From contig NZ_CP047146.1 of NCBI RefSeq assembly GCF_009834125.1, positions 8,278,501 through 8,342,500 on the forward strand: DNA of 64,000 nucleotides. The letters run 5' to 3'. The notes beneath the pieces are model-generated. The model was not told the origin of the DNA and searched no databases. It saw nothing but the letters and a program-made list of their open reading frames with translations. The DNA is from Streptomyces sp. GS7 (lineage in GTDB: Bacteria; Actinomycetota; Actinomycetes; Streptomycetales; Streptomycetaceae). A program made the position numbers and the translations under genes. Shown here piece by piece: positions 8,237 to 17,816 of this stretch (position 1 is the first letter of the stretch; every line of letters begins with the position of its first letter).

Positions 8237-8689
8237 CTACCCGGAGTCGACCTCGGTTTCACGCAGAGCGATGGCATGGTCAAGCATTTCGACCGCCTTG
8301 AGGCGTGCCGCTTCGCGGGCCTCTATCTCTGCCGCGCTGTCGCCGGTGGCGGCGACCCTCGGGCATCGAGGGCAGGACCAGCGGTCCACCCAGCCGGGAG
8401 AGGGGGACTTCATCGCCACCTTGCAGTGCGGGCAGAGCATCGTCACTCCCTCGACGTGACCGCAGAACGCGCAGACCCAGACGGGCCCCTCGCTGTCCCG
8501 CTGCTGCCACATGGTCCGGCGGCAGCGCGGGCAGCCGGTCGTGCCGATGCCCAGCGGGCCCATGATGGGCGGCTCCGGCGTTGCGTCGGCGTAGTCCACG
8601 ATCTGCTTGCGCAGCCGGTCGTCCGTCGTGTTGGCCATGCGCAGCAGGCGGACGGTACGGGAGCGAACCTCTTCGACAAACTCGGTCAT
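8237..8689 (-). CDS. Multi-CxxC zinc-knuckle protein
   Basis: A 150-residue protein. The N-terminal 45 residues are helical (MTEFVEEVRSRTVRLLRMAN). Then come several Cys pairs: CPRCRRTMW, VWVCAFCGHVEG, MLCPHCKVAM and WSCPRCPRV. The C-terminus is a charged helix (EIEAREAARLKAVEMLDHAI). It is probably a structural zinc protein that binds nucleic acid or protein; I do not recognise a named family. It is upstream of the 44-residue knuckle gene and likely cotranscribed with it. Confidence 0.7.
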   Translation of the reverse strand: MTEFVEEVRSRTVRLLRMANTTDDRLRKQIVDYADATPEPPIMGPLGIGTTGCPRCRRTMWQQRDSEGPVWVCAFCGHVEGVTMLCPHCKVAMKSPSPGWVDRWSCPRCPRVAATGDSAAEIEAREAARLKAVEMLDHAIALRETEVDSG

Positions 8690-8894
8690 CGCCGCAGCAG
8701 CGTACGCGAATCGCCCATGCGCCGGGGCTCAAGCCTCGCGATCCGAGCCCTCTTTCCAAGGAACGGGCGGACGGCTGGAAACCCACCCACCCGCCCCCCG
8801 CGCGGCAACTCCCGGGCATACCAGGAAGGATGACGTTCCGTAGCGGGTTTGCCACGCGACGTATCGTCGGTTTAGCGTGCGCAGCAAGAAATCA

Positions 8895-8991
8895 ACCCCG
8901 GCAGGTGCTAGCAACACCGGCCGGGGTCTCAGCAACAGGATCGGACTCAACGATCCTGCGGCGCACCAACAAGATCGAATAGAGCGATCCC
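8895..8991 (+). promoter_or_regulatory. Structured 5-prime leader with three hairpins
   Basis: Between a promoter-like TTGCCA...TTTAGCGT (near 8850-8877) and the ATG at 8992 lie three inverted repeats. They are ACCCCGGC...GCCGGGGT (8895-8927, with inner GGTG/CACC), GGATCG/CGATCC (8938-8956) and GATCG/CGATC (8973-8989). The last hairpin reaches to two bases before the ATG and no good Shine-Dalgarno is visible, so translation control or attenuation is plausible. Confidence 0.45.
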
Positions 8992-10083
8992 ATGGCGTAC
9001 GAAGACTTTAGCTCTCCTCGGCACCTCTCCGCACTCCCGCACCCCCTCGCGAAGCCGGGTTTCGGCAAACGCAGCGCACCCGGCCAACGCCCGGCCCGCT
9101 CCTGCGACTTCGCGCATCTGCCGCGACGTGAGGCGTCGGTCGCCGCGTACCTCGACCGGCTGCCCGAAGGGGCGGACATCTCCGTGAAGACGCTGGCCAA
9201 GGTGCTGGCGGACTACGGCCAGTGCGCGCTGCGGACCGTACGGCGGCGGCTGTCCGAGGCGGGGCATCTGCGGCAGTTCACCGAGCACCTGACGAGTGAC
9301 GACGGCAGTCAGCAATGGGTGACGCGGACGTACTTCTCGCGGACGCCGCGGGATGACGCCTGGTGGGCGGCGTTACGCGCCGGGAACGTTCCGACTGCCG
9401 CGGCGCCGTCGGACGAGCGGCCCCACGAGGAGCCCCGGCCCCACGAGGAGCCCCGGCCCCGCGAGGAGCCCTCGGGCGCCCCCGAGGACGCGCCCCCGGA
9501 CGCGGCGCGTCCACCGCGCCCCCACAGCCGGGCGTACACGCTGCTGGCCGCGCTCGGCCGGGCGGAACCACGGATGACACTCTCGGCGGCGGACTGCTCA
9601 GCCCTGGAGGCGTACGCCGAGGAGTGGCTGGCGCGGGGCGCGTCGCGGGAACAGGTGCTGGCCGCGCTGACGACAGGGTTGCCGCAGCCGATCCACCACC
9701 CGGGGCGGCTCGCGCACCGCAGGCTCGTCGACAAGTTGCCGCCGGTGACGGCCGAAGCCGCCCGGGAGCGGCCCCTCGATCCCGGCAACGGTCCCGGCGG
9801 CGACCCAGGTCCCGGCGGCGGTCTCAGCCGCCTCGGTCCGCCCGGTGCTCTCGATCCGCTCACGCCCCTCCGGATGATGGAGTGCACGGTCTGCGGGGTT
9901 CCAGGACGCCCGGCCGCGCTCCCCGGAGGGATCTGCGGCGCCTGCCGGGGCGAGGCGCCGCCGGACCGCGGCCCGGCCCGTATCCCGCCCGCCCAAGTCC
10001 GCGCCCACGTCCAGCATTTGCGCGCCATCGGCCGCGTGTCGGCGCCCTCCGGGCCGCAGGCCGGCACGCGGACCAGGGCATAG
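8992..10083 (+). CDS. Winged-HTH protein with C-terminal zinc knuckle
   Basis: A 363-residue protein. Residues about 35-110 look like a MarR/replication-type winged helix: ASVAAYLDRLPEGADISVKTLAKVLADYGQCALRTVRRRLSEAGHLRQF, then a beta wing ending RTYFSRTP. A charged linker contains PHEEPR hexapeptide repeats, encoded by an 18-bp tandem repeat near 9420-9470. The C-terminus has a CxxC-x(18)-CxxC knuckle (CTVCGVPG and CGACRG). Similar proteins are common orphan regulators in Streptomyces; targets are unknown. Confidence 0.7.
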   Translation: MAYEDFSSPRHLSALPHPLAKPGFGKRSAPGQRPARSCDFAHLPRREASVAAYLDRLPEGADISVKTLAKVLADYGQCALRTVRRRLSEAGHLRQFTEHLTSDDGSQQWVTRTYFSRTPRDDAWWAALRAGNVPTAAAPSDERPHEEPRPHEEPRPREEPSGAPEDAPPDAARPPRPHSRAYTLLAALGRAEPRMTLSAADCSALEAYAEEWLARGASREQVLAALTTGLPQPIHHPGRLAHRRLVDKLPPVTAEAARERPLDPGNGPGGDPGPGGGLSRLGPPGALDPLTPLRMMECTVCGVPGRPAALPGGICGACRGEAPPDRGPARIPPAQVRAHVQHLRAIGRVSAPSGPQAGTRTRA

Positions 10084-10184
10084 CCCTGGCCGGGACACAA
10101 CCCGGGCCAGGACACAACCCGGGCCAGGACGCAGTCCGATCTGTGCGGCCGGTGCAGCCAGTGTGGCCGGACCGGCCGGACCGG

Positions 10185-10925
10185 TCAGTGCCGTCGCACC
10201 GTTCCGCGCGTGGGTGCGAGGAGCGTTCGGCCGCTTCTCCGGGCCGCCCTGGCCAGTTCGGCCGACAGCAGCACGAACCACACCCCCACCAGGGTCAGGT
10301 GCGTGCGCTGGGGGACGCCGTGCCAGCCGGGGTGGCCGAGGAGCGGGCCGACCGTCAGGACGGCGGCGGGCAGCGCGAGCGCGAGGACGCGGGTGCCCCA
10401 GCGGCGGATCAGCGGCAGGCGGCGGCGGTCGCGGCTGGCGGCGCGGCTGAGCAGCACCATCGAGGCGAACAGGAAGAAGTGGGCGAAGGCGCTGGTGGCG
10501 GTGTGCCAGGGGTGGACGGCCTCGCAGCCGGGCTCCGCGGAGGGTGCGCAGGCCATGGGGAGGAGGACGTCCGCCAGGGAGGACATGCCCTGGCCGACCA
10601 TGGCCAGCCAGCCGAGGCGTGCCCAGCGGCCGGGTACCGCGCGGAGGGCGAGCAGTGAGCCGGTGACGACCAGCACGGCGCAGAAGCTCTCCAGGCCACC
10701 GAAGAGCCAGCGGAACGGCTGGTCGGCGGCATAGAGCTCGCTGACATAGGAGTGCCGTGGATCGAGGCCGGTGGGCAGCAGGAACTCCAGCAGCCACCAG
10801 TTGTAGAGCAGCGCGGCGACGGCGAACATGACCGCCGCGCATGCCTCCCGGCCGGCCAGGGGGGCGAGCTGGTCCAGGTGCGGCTCGTACGGTGCGCGGG
10901 CACCGGTCCTCGTGGCGTTCGGCAC
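10185..10925 (-). CDS. DUF998 membrane protein
   Basis: A 246-residue polytopic protein with six to seven hydrophobic segments. The motifs LLPTGLDPRHSYVSELYAADQP and the final-half HPWHTATSAFAHFFLFASM are typical of DUF998. No enzyme motif is evident; the family is often annotated simply as a membrane protein. Short GGCCAGGACACAACCCG repeats lie between its stop and the upstream gene. Confidence 0.8.
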   Translation of the reverse strand: MPNATRTGARAPYEPHLDQLAPLAGREACAAVMFAVAALLYNWWLLEFLLPTGLDPRHSYVSELYAADQPFRWLFGGLESFCAVLVVTGSLLALRAVPGRWARLGWLAMVGQGMSSLADVLLPMACAPSAEPGCEAVHPWHTATSAFAHFFLFASMVLLSRAASRDRRRLPLIRRWGTRVLALALPAAVLTVGPLLGHPGWHGVPQRTHLTLVGVWFVLLSAELARAARRSGRTLLAPTRGTVRRH

Positions 10926-11485
10926 GTGCGGGTCCTGTTCCGGTGGGGGCGGGCTGACAAGGCGAGGTTCCCTCCCGCAATGCCCGCTACGTCGGCGGGC
11001 CGGTCGTTGCGCGCCCTGCCATCACTCGACAGGCCGAACCCGTCCCCTGATCGCGCGATCCAGCCAATTCCGGCACCGCGTTCGTGTGTCCGTCGGCGAG
11101 ATCGGCGATCGTCCGCCGACCGCAACGAGCCCGATCCCGACCGCATGAACACCCATTCACGGGTGCAACCCTCCTTCTCCGATCGACCGGTGGTGCCGCT
11201 TCTCGACCGGTGGTCCCGCTTCCGTATAGCCGCGATCGTAACTGTCCACATCCGATCTGGCGCGGAGAGCGACCGCCACGCTGTCGTTGCTCTGCCGGAA
11301 CGGAACCGCACCGGCTGGGGCCACGGCTCGGCATGCCTTGCCGAGCGCGCCGTCCGGACTGACTCCCTCAGCCCGTCAGCCCTTCAGCCCTTCGTGCCGG
11401 CCGCCCCCTGCGACCTGCCCGGCTCCGCCGCGAGAGTCCTATCGTGGAGATACACCAGTGGCGACGTCACAAGGCGGGAAAGGAC
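10926..11485. other. Divergent intergenic region with a 20-bp direct repeat
   Basis: No convincing gene. Two near-identical 20-bp copies beginning TCGACCGGTGG and ending CCGCTT lie at 11183-11222. The stretch separates the DUF998 gene from the phosphatase gene and presumably holds both promoters. Confidence 0.4.
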
Positions 11486-12601
11486 GTGGCGGAACCGGAG
11501 ATCGACTACGCGGCCGTGTTCCAGGCCCTTCCCGGCGCGGTGGCACTGCTGACCCCGCAGCTGATCTACGCGGACGCCAACGAGGGGTTCCTGCGCACCT
11601 TGGGCCGCACCCGCGAGCAGGTCATCGGCAGCTACCTGCCCGACGACTTCCGCGACAACCCGGACGCCCCTGCCGCGGCCGTCACACCCAACGTTCAGGC
11701 ATCACTGCTCCGGGTGGCGGAAACCGGTGAGCGCGACATCATGGCGGTGCAGCGCGCCGACCTGGAGGATCCCGAACGGCCCGGGGTACGGGACGAGCGG
11801 TACTGGACCTGGATCAACACTCCCGTCTTCGGTCCGGACGGGCGGGTGGCGCTGCTGCTGCACCGGGTGGAGGAGGTCACCGAACTCATCCGCGCCCGCG
11901 AAGTCGCGCTGAGCCTGCAAGAGGCCATGCTGCCCGCTTCCCGCCCGGTCGGGCGCCACCAGGCGGCCGTACGCTACCGGCCCGCCGTCGACACGCTGCA
12001 CGTGTGCGGCGACTGGTACGACCTGGTCGACCTGCCCGGCGACTGCATCGCGATCGCCGTCGGCGACGTTGTCGGCCACGGCCTGCCTGCGGCGAAAGTC
12101 ATGGGACAACTGCGCAGCGCGCTCAGCGCCGCCTGCCGCGCCGTCGACGGTCCCGACAGGGCCCTGGAGGTCCTCGGGCTGTACGCCCGCTCCGTCGCCG
12201 GCGCCGAGAACACCACGGTGGCCACGACGTTCATCGACTGGGACACCCACACCGTCACCTACAGCAGCGCCGGCCACCCGCCACCCGCCCTCCTGCAGCG
12301 GGACGGCACGGTGGAGTTCCTGGACCAGGCCACCGACCCACCACTCGGCGCTCGCCCTGAACACGCCCCCCGGCCCCAGGCCACCGTGCCCTTCGCCGAG
12401 GGCGACGTCCTCGCGCTGTACACCGACGGCCTGATCGAACGCCGCCGCGAAGACATCGACACCGGCCTCGCGCGGCTCGCCGATTCCCTGGCTCGCCACC
12501 AGGCGGCCGCCCCCGAAACCCTCGCCGACGCCCTGCTGGCCGACCTGCTCCCGCCCGGCGGAGTCACCGACGACACCGCCCTGGTCATCGAGCGCCTATG
12601 A
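11486..12601 (+). CDS. PAS-domain PP2C/SpoIIE serine phosphatase
   Basis: A 371-residue protein from GTG 11486 (preceded by GGGAAAGGA; GTG 11444 is also in frame). A PAS domain (about 8-125) contains FQALPGAVALLTPQLIYADANEGFLRTLGRTREQVIG. A SpoIIE/PP2C domain (about 150-370) has the metal motifs CGDWYD, VGDVVGHG, YSSAGHPPP, ALYTDGLIE and the closing TDDTALVIERL. Such RsbU-like enzymes dephosphorylate anti-sigma antagonists. No kinase or antagonist gene is adjacent, so partners must lie elsewhere. Confidence 0.87.
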   Translation: MAEPEIDYAAVFQALPGAVALLTPQLIYADANEGFLRTLGRTREQVIGSYLPDDFRDNPDAPAAAVTPNVQASLLRVAETGERDIMAVQRADLEDPERPGVRDERYWTWINTPVFGPDGRVALLLHRVEEVTELIRAREVALSLQEAMLPASRPVGRHQAAVRYRPAVDTLHVCGDWYDLVDLPGDCIAIAVGDVVGHGLPAAKVMGQLRSALSAACRAVDGPDRALEVLGLYARSVAGAENTTVATTFIDWDTHTVTYSSAGHPPPALLQRDGTVEFLDQATDPPLGARPEHAPRPQATVPFAEGDVLALYTDGLIERRREDIDTGLARLADSLARHQAAAPETLADALLADLLPPGGVTDDTALVIERL

Positions 12602-12965
12602 CCCGGCCTGCCACCTCCGCGGCAGCGCGCTCCGTGCGGACCACATCGGCGCCTGAGCACGGGATGGGCCTCCTGGAGCGCTGATCGGCTTCCCAAGATG
12701 GCAGAAGTCACGCCTCGGGGGCGTGTGTTGGGCGTGCCCTGGACAGCACAGCGTCCGGGTGGAGTCAACGGTGGTCGGTGGGTCGGAAAGGAACCCGGAG
12801 TGTGCGTCGGCGCGGCGGTCGTCTGCGCGGCCGTCTCCGGATCGCCGGGTCGTCACCGGATCGCCGGCCGGCGCCACGGCACCTGGCTCCTCGACCGCCT
12901 GCCGCAACACCGCCGCGCTGCCGTGACCCCGAGCCGCCGGCCGCCATGCCGCCGTGCCCATGTCG

Positions 12966-12998
12966 CCGTGCCCGCCCGGGAGTTCCGGGCGGGCACGG
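12966..12998 (+). terminator. Intrinsic terminator, phosphatase side
   Basis: A perfect 14-bp stem CCGTGCCCGCCCGG / CCGGGCGGGCACGG with a 5-nt loop GAGTT, 360 nt after the phosphatase stop. The distance makes its assignment to that gene uncertain. Confidence 0.55.
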
Positions 12999-13095
12999 CG
13001 GACGAACACACAGGCGGAACACACGGACGCGAGGCACGCGGGAACGGAACGCACGCGGGAACGGAACGGCGGAATGCGGGGAGGGGGAAACGCCG

Positions 13096-13134
13096 CCGGG
13101 GCGGTACCCCCTGGGAGAGGAGGTACCGCCCCGG
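13096..13134 (-). terminator. Intrinsic terminator of groEL2
   Basis: A 13-bp inverted repeat CCGGGGCGGTACC / GGTACCGCCCCGG with a 13-nt loop, 33 nt past the groEL2 stop on the minus strand. Confidence 0.75.
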
Positions 13135-13166
13135 CGAACGAGCGGACGGAGATCAACCGAAGTCGA

Positions 13167-14897
<1,731 letters not shown>

Positions 14898-14916
14898 TCA
14901 CCGACCCGGTCCATAT

Positions 14917-14943
14917 TCAGCACTCTCACGGGGAGAGTGCTAA
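14917..14943 (-). promoter_or_regulatory. CIRCE operator 1 (HrcA box) of groEL2
   Basis: On the minus strand it reads TTAGCACTC, nine bases, then GAGTGCTGA: one mismatch to the CIRCE consensus TTAGCACTC-N9-GAGTGCTAA. It lies about 130 nt before the groEL2 start. HrcA binds CIRCE to repress chaperonin genes. Confidence 0.85.
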
Positions 14944-14951
14944 CGCAATGA

Positions 14952-14978
14952 TTAGCACTCGACCCTGTCGAGTGCAAG
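14952..14978 (-). promoter_or_regulatory. CIRCE operator 2 (degenerate) of groEL2
   Basis: On the plus strand: TTAGCACTC, nine bases, GAGTGCAAG. The left arm is perfect and the right arm has two mismatches. It is separated from the first CIRCE box by only eight bases. Confidence 0.75.
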
Positions 14979-15140
14979 CGCCCACCGACCCGTCCACACT
15001 CCCGAGCCCGCCCCGTGCGCCCGCCCCGCCCCGGCCGCGCGCCGTGCGCCGCCTCGGACCCGCGCGCCGGGGGCCCGCCGCGCGCCCGTCGGTACATCCG
15101 CACCCCGGCGGGCAGCGGCAGGCAGCAGAAGGGCAGCAGG

Positions 15141-15174
15141 AAGGCCCGCACCCCATGGGTAGGGTGCGGGCCTT
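15141..15174 (-). terminator. Terminator of the cold-shock gene
   Basis: A perfect 13-bp stem AAGGCCCGCACCC / GGGTGCGGGCCTT with an 8-nt loop, 25 nt after the cold-shock stop codon. Confidence 0.8.
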
Positions 15175-15198
15175 CCCGACGCGCAGTCGGTCGCCGCC

Positions 15199-15402
15199 TC
15201 AGGCGCTGACCCGAACCATGTCCGCCTGCGGCCCCTTCTGGCCCTGCGAGATCTCGAATTCGACCCGCTGACCCTCCTCAAGGGTGCGGTAACCGTCCAT
15301 CTGGATCGCGCTGTAGTGGACGAATACATCCGCACCACCGTCGACCGCGATGAAGCCGTACCCCTTCTCCGCGTTGAACCACTTGACGGTGCCCTGAGCC
15401 AT
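15199..15402 (-). CDS. Cold-shock domain protein
   Basis: A 67-residue single CSD protein: [34 protein letters not shown]..., with RNP1 (KGYGFI) and RNP2 (VFVHY) intact. It acts as a single-stranded nucleic-acid chaperone in the cytoplasm. The upstream region is long and unusually A/T-rich for this genome, suggesting a long 5-prime UTR as is common in csp genes. Confidence 0.95.
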   Translation of the reverse strand: MAQGTVKWFNAEKGYGFIAVDGGADVFVHYSAIQMDGYRTLEEGQRVEFEISQGQKGPQADMVRVSA

Positions 15403-15843
15403 GCCTAACTCCCCTATTACTGGCCCTTGCGCAGGACCGCACTCCGCGGACCCGGGTCAGACCTCACCCCGCGAATGGGGGTGTGCGCCGGAACGCGTCG
15501 ACCGCCGCTGAATGTATCTGGACCGATGCCCAGCGCAACAGGTCAATCGGACGAGAATTCTGGCGGCAGGGAATCGGCAATATGACCGGAAGTCGCAATT
15601 TTCCGGTGCAATTCGGGCCGGGAATAAGCCGCGTAGGCGACAAAAGCTGCACACGGTTTGGGCACAACTCACCGCGGTCTCATATGCGTTCGGCACGCGC
15701 GCGGAGATAGGCCGAGAGGGATCGCCCCAATGGTATCCCCTTTCACAACGCGGAATTGCCCCGTCCGTTTATGCCGGACGGGGCAATTTCGGTCAAGCAA
15801 CGCAAGAGTTGGCGCAAATTAGGCGCCAAATGCGGCAGATCGC
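15403..15843. other. A/T-richer intergenic region upstream of csp
   Basis: No convincing gene. Roughly 15500-15720 has markedly more A and T than its surroundings and probably contains the promoter and long leader of the cold-shock gene. The strong terminator 15754-15788 ends the thrC-like operon coming from the other side. Confidence 0.5.
15754..15788 (-). terminator. Terminator of the thrC-like/sulfur-carrier operon
   Basis: A perfect 14-bp stem AATTGCCCCGTCCG / CGGACGGGGCAATT with a 7-nt loop, 55 nt past the sulfur-carrier stop on the minus strand. Confidence 0.8.
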
Positions 15844-16122
15844 TCAGCAGCCTCCGGCGACCGCGGGAATGATCGAAACGCCCGCACCGTCCGGGGTGGG
15901 GGTCTGAAGGCCCTGCTCGAAGCGGACGTCGTCGTCATTGACGTAGACGTTCACGAACCGGCGGAGCTTGCCCGCGTCGTCCAGCACACGGGCCGCGATG
16001 CCCTGGTGGTTCTTCTCCAGGTCGGAGATCACCTCGGAGAGGGTCGCGCCCTCGGCGGCCACCTCGGCCGCGCCGCCGGTGTACGTACGGAGGATGGTGG
16101 GGATGCGGACCTTGACGCTCAT
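15844..16122 (-). CDS. ThiS/MoaD-like sulfur-carrier protein with Gly-Gly-Cys end
   Basis: A 92-residue ubiquitin-like protein: MSVKVRIPTILRTYTGGAAEV, then RRFVNVYVNDDDVRF, and the C-terminal VSIIPAVAGGC. ThiS, MoaD and CysO end in a free Gly-Gly that becomes a thiocarboxylate. Here an extra Cys follows, as in QbsE-type carriers that need trimming by a JAMM/Mec-type protease. It lies 73 nt downstream of the threonine-synthase-like gene and shares its SAM riboswitch, pointing to sulfur transfer in methionine or cysteine metabolism rather than molybdopterin. Confidence 0.88.
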   Translation of the reverse strand: MSVKVRIPTILRTYTGGAAEVAAEGATLSEVISDLEKNHQGIAARVLDDAGKLRRFVNVYVNDDDVRFEQGLQTPTPDGAGVSIIPAVAGGC

Positions 16123-16195
16123 GGTTCTGCCTTCCAGCGGGTGCGGGGTAGGACTGGGGGAGCTGCCCGGCGGCAGCGTAGGGGCGAAAGCGGGC

Positions 16196-17473
16196 TCAGC
16201 CGGCCAGGCCGGCCGTGCGGAACGCGTCCAGGTCGGGGCGGATGGTGGCCGTGGGACCGGCGGCGACGGCGTCGAGGGTCTTCAGGCCGTCACCGGTGTT
16301 CAGCACGACCGTGGTCAGCGACGGGTCGAGCACACCGTCCTCGATCAGCTTCCTGGTCACGCCGACGGTCACCCCGCCCGCGGTCTCCGCGAAGATCCCC
16401 TCCGTACGGGCCAGCAGCCTGATCGCGTCCACGATCTGCTCGTCGTCGACGTCCTCGACCGCACCGCCCGTACGGCGTGCGATGTCGAGCACGTACGGAC
16501 CGTCGGCCGGGTTGCCGATCGCCAGCGACTTGGCGATGGTGTTCGGCTTCTGCGGCCGTACGACGTCGTGCCCGGCCTTGAAGGCGGCCGACACCGGCGA
16601 GCAGCCCTCGGCCTGCGCACCGAAGATCTTGTACGGCCGGTCCTCGACGAGGCCGAGGGCGATCAGCTCCTTGAGCCCCTTGTCGATCTTGGTGAGCTGG
16701 GAGCCGGAGGCGATCGGGATGACGATCTGGTCCGGCAGCCGCCAGCCCAGCTGCTCGCAGATCTCGTACGCCAGCGTCTTGGAGCCCTCGCCGTAGTACG
16801 GGCGGAGGTTGACGTTGACGAAGCCCCAGCCCTCGCCCAGCGGGTCGCCGATGAGTTCCGAGCAGAAGCGGTTGACGTCGTCGTAGTTGCCCTCGATGCC
16901 GACCAGGTCGCCGCCGTAGACCGCGGCCATCACGACCTTGCCGGCCTCCAGGTCGTGCGGGATGAAGACGCAGGACTTGAGGCCCGCGCGGCGCGCCGCG
17001 GCGCCGACCGCACCGGCCAGGTTGCCGGTCGAGGAGCAGGAGAGGGTGGTGAAGCCGAAGGCGCGGGCGGCCTCGACGGCGATCGCGACGACCCGGTCCT
17101 TGAAGGAGTGGGTCGGGTTGCCGGAGTCGTCCTTCACGTACAGGCCGCCGGTGACGCCCAGTTCGGCGGCGAGCCGGTCGGCCTTGACGAGCTTGGTGAA
17201 GCCGGGGTTGAGGTTCGGCTTGTCGGCCACGTCCGCGGGGACGGGGAGCAGCGGGGCGTAGCGCCAGATGTTGTCGGGGCCGGCCTCGATCCGCTTCTTC
17301 AACCCCTCGGGGTCGCCGGTCGGCAGCTCGTAGGCGACTTCGAGGGGGCCGAAACATTCCTGGCACGCGAAGATCGGGCCGAGATCGAAGCGCTGTCCGC
17401 ACTCGCGGCAGGAGAGCGCGACGGCGGGGCCGAGAGCGACAGAGGGAGTGGATTCGGTGACGTGCACAGCCAT
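16196..17473 (-). CDS. thrC: Threonine-synthase-family PLP enzyme (possible homocysteine synthase)
   Basis: A 425-residue fold-type II PLP enzyme from MAVHVTES. An N-terminal zinc ribbon CRECG...CQECF leads to the Schiff-base lysine in DDSGNPTHSFKDR. SCSSTGNLAGAVGAAA and GSQLTKI bind phosphate and cofactor. By homology it converts O-phosphohomoserine to threonine. It is controlled by a SAM riboswitch and paired with a sulfur carrier, neither of which fits ordinary threonine synthesis. It could instead use a protein thiocarboxylate to make homocysteine from O-phosphohomoserine (inference). Streptomyces usually carry another thrC next to hom and thrB. Confidence 0.85.
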   Translation of the reverse strand: MAVHVTESTPSVALGPAVALSCRECGQRFDLGPIFACQECFGPLEVAYELPTGDPEGLKKRIEAGPDNIWRYAPLLPVPADVADKPNLNPGFTKLVKADRLAAELGVTGGLYVKDDSGNPTHSFKDRVVAIAVEAARAFGFTTLSCSSTGNLAGAVGAAARRAGLKSCVFIPHDLEAGKVVMAAVYGGDLVGIEGNYDDVNRFCSELIGDPLGEGWGFVNVNLRPYYGEGSKTLAYEICEQLGWRLPDQIVIPIASGSQLTKIDKGLKELIALGLVEDRPYKIFGAQAEGCSPVSAAFKAGHDVVRPQKPNTIAKSLAIGNPADGPYVLDIARRTGGAVEDVDDEQIVDAIRLLARTEGIFAETAGGVTVGVTRKLIEDGVLDPSLTTVVLNTGDGLKTLDAVAAGPTATIRPDLDAFRTAGLAG

Positions 17474-17492
17474 GGAGGCGAGGCCCTTTCTC

Positions 17493-17641
17493 CTCATCTT
17501 CCTCACGACGCATCTCGCCGTGAGACGGATTTGGCACCTTCCCTAGCCGGGAGCCTCGCGCGCAGTGCGTGCTGCGGCGGAGACCGACTGGAGGGTTGCC
17601 GGGGCTTCAACGGGCCGTATCCCTCTGCCCCTCTGGATGAG
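17493..17641 (-). promoter_or_regulatory. SAM-I (S-box) riboswitch
   Basis: On the minus strand a closing helix P1 (CTCATC/GATGAG) brackets the S-box core: AGAGGGGCAGAGGGA, GAAGCCCCGGCAACCC, a variable arm, then GGGAAGGTGCCAAATCC and a P4-type stem. These are the conserved SAM-I elements. It ends about 20 nt before the threonine-synthase-like start codon, close enough to act on translation initiation as well as on transcription. It controls that gene and the sulfur carrier behind it. Confidence 0.9.
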
Positions 17642-17816
17642 CGGTATGGCGCTGGGCGGACCCAGGCGTTTGTGGCGCGGAGACCCCGACATGCGAGGGC
17701 GATCCGCGTTGTTCAAGACTGTAACCGAAGGCGCTGACGGTTGAGATAGTCGTCCGAACCGCGAGATGGATCACAGCGGTCGCCCCCCGGGGCGCCGATC
17801 GAGGAGTGTCGTAGAC

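Larger units (their letters stand above)
12602..13166. other. Convergent intergenic region
   Basis: No supported gene. It contains two strong hairpins (12966-12998 and 13096-13134), which end the phosphatase gene and groEL2 respectively, and short ACGCGGGAACGGA direct repeats near 13037-13070. Confidence 0.5.
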
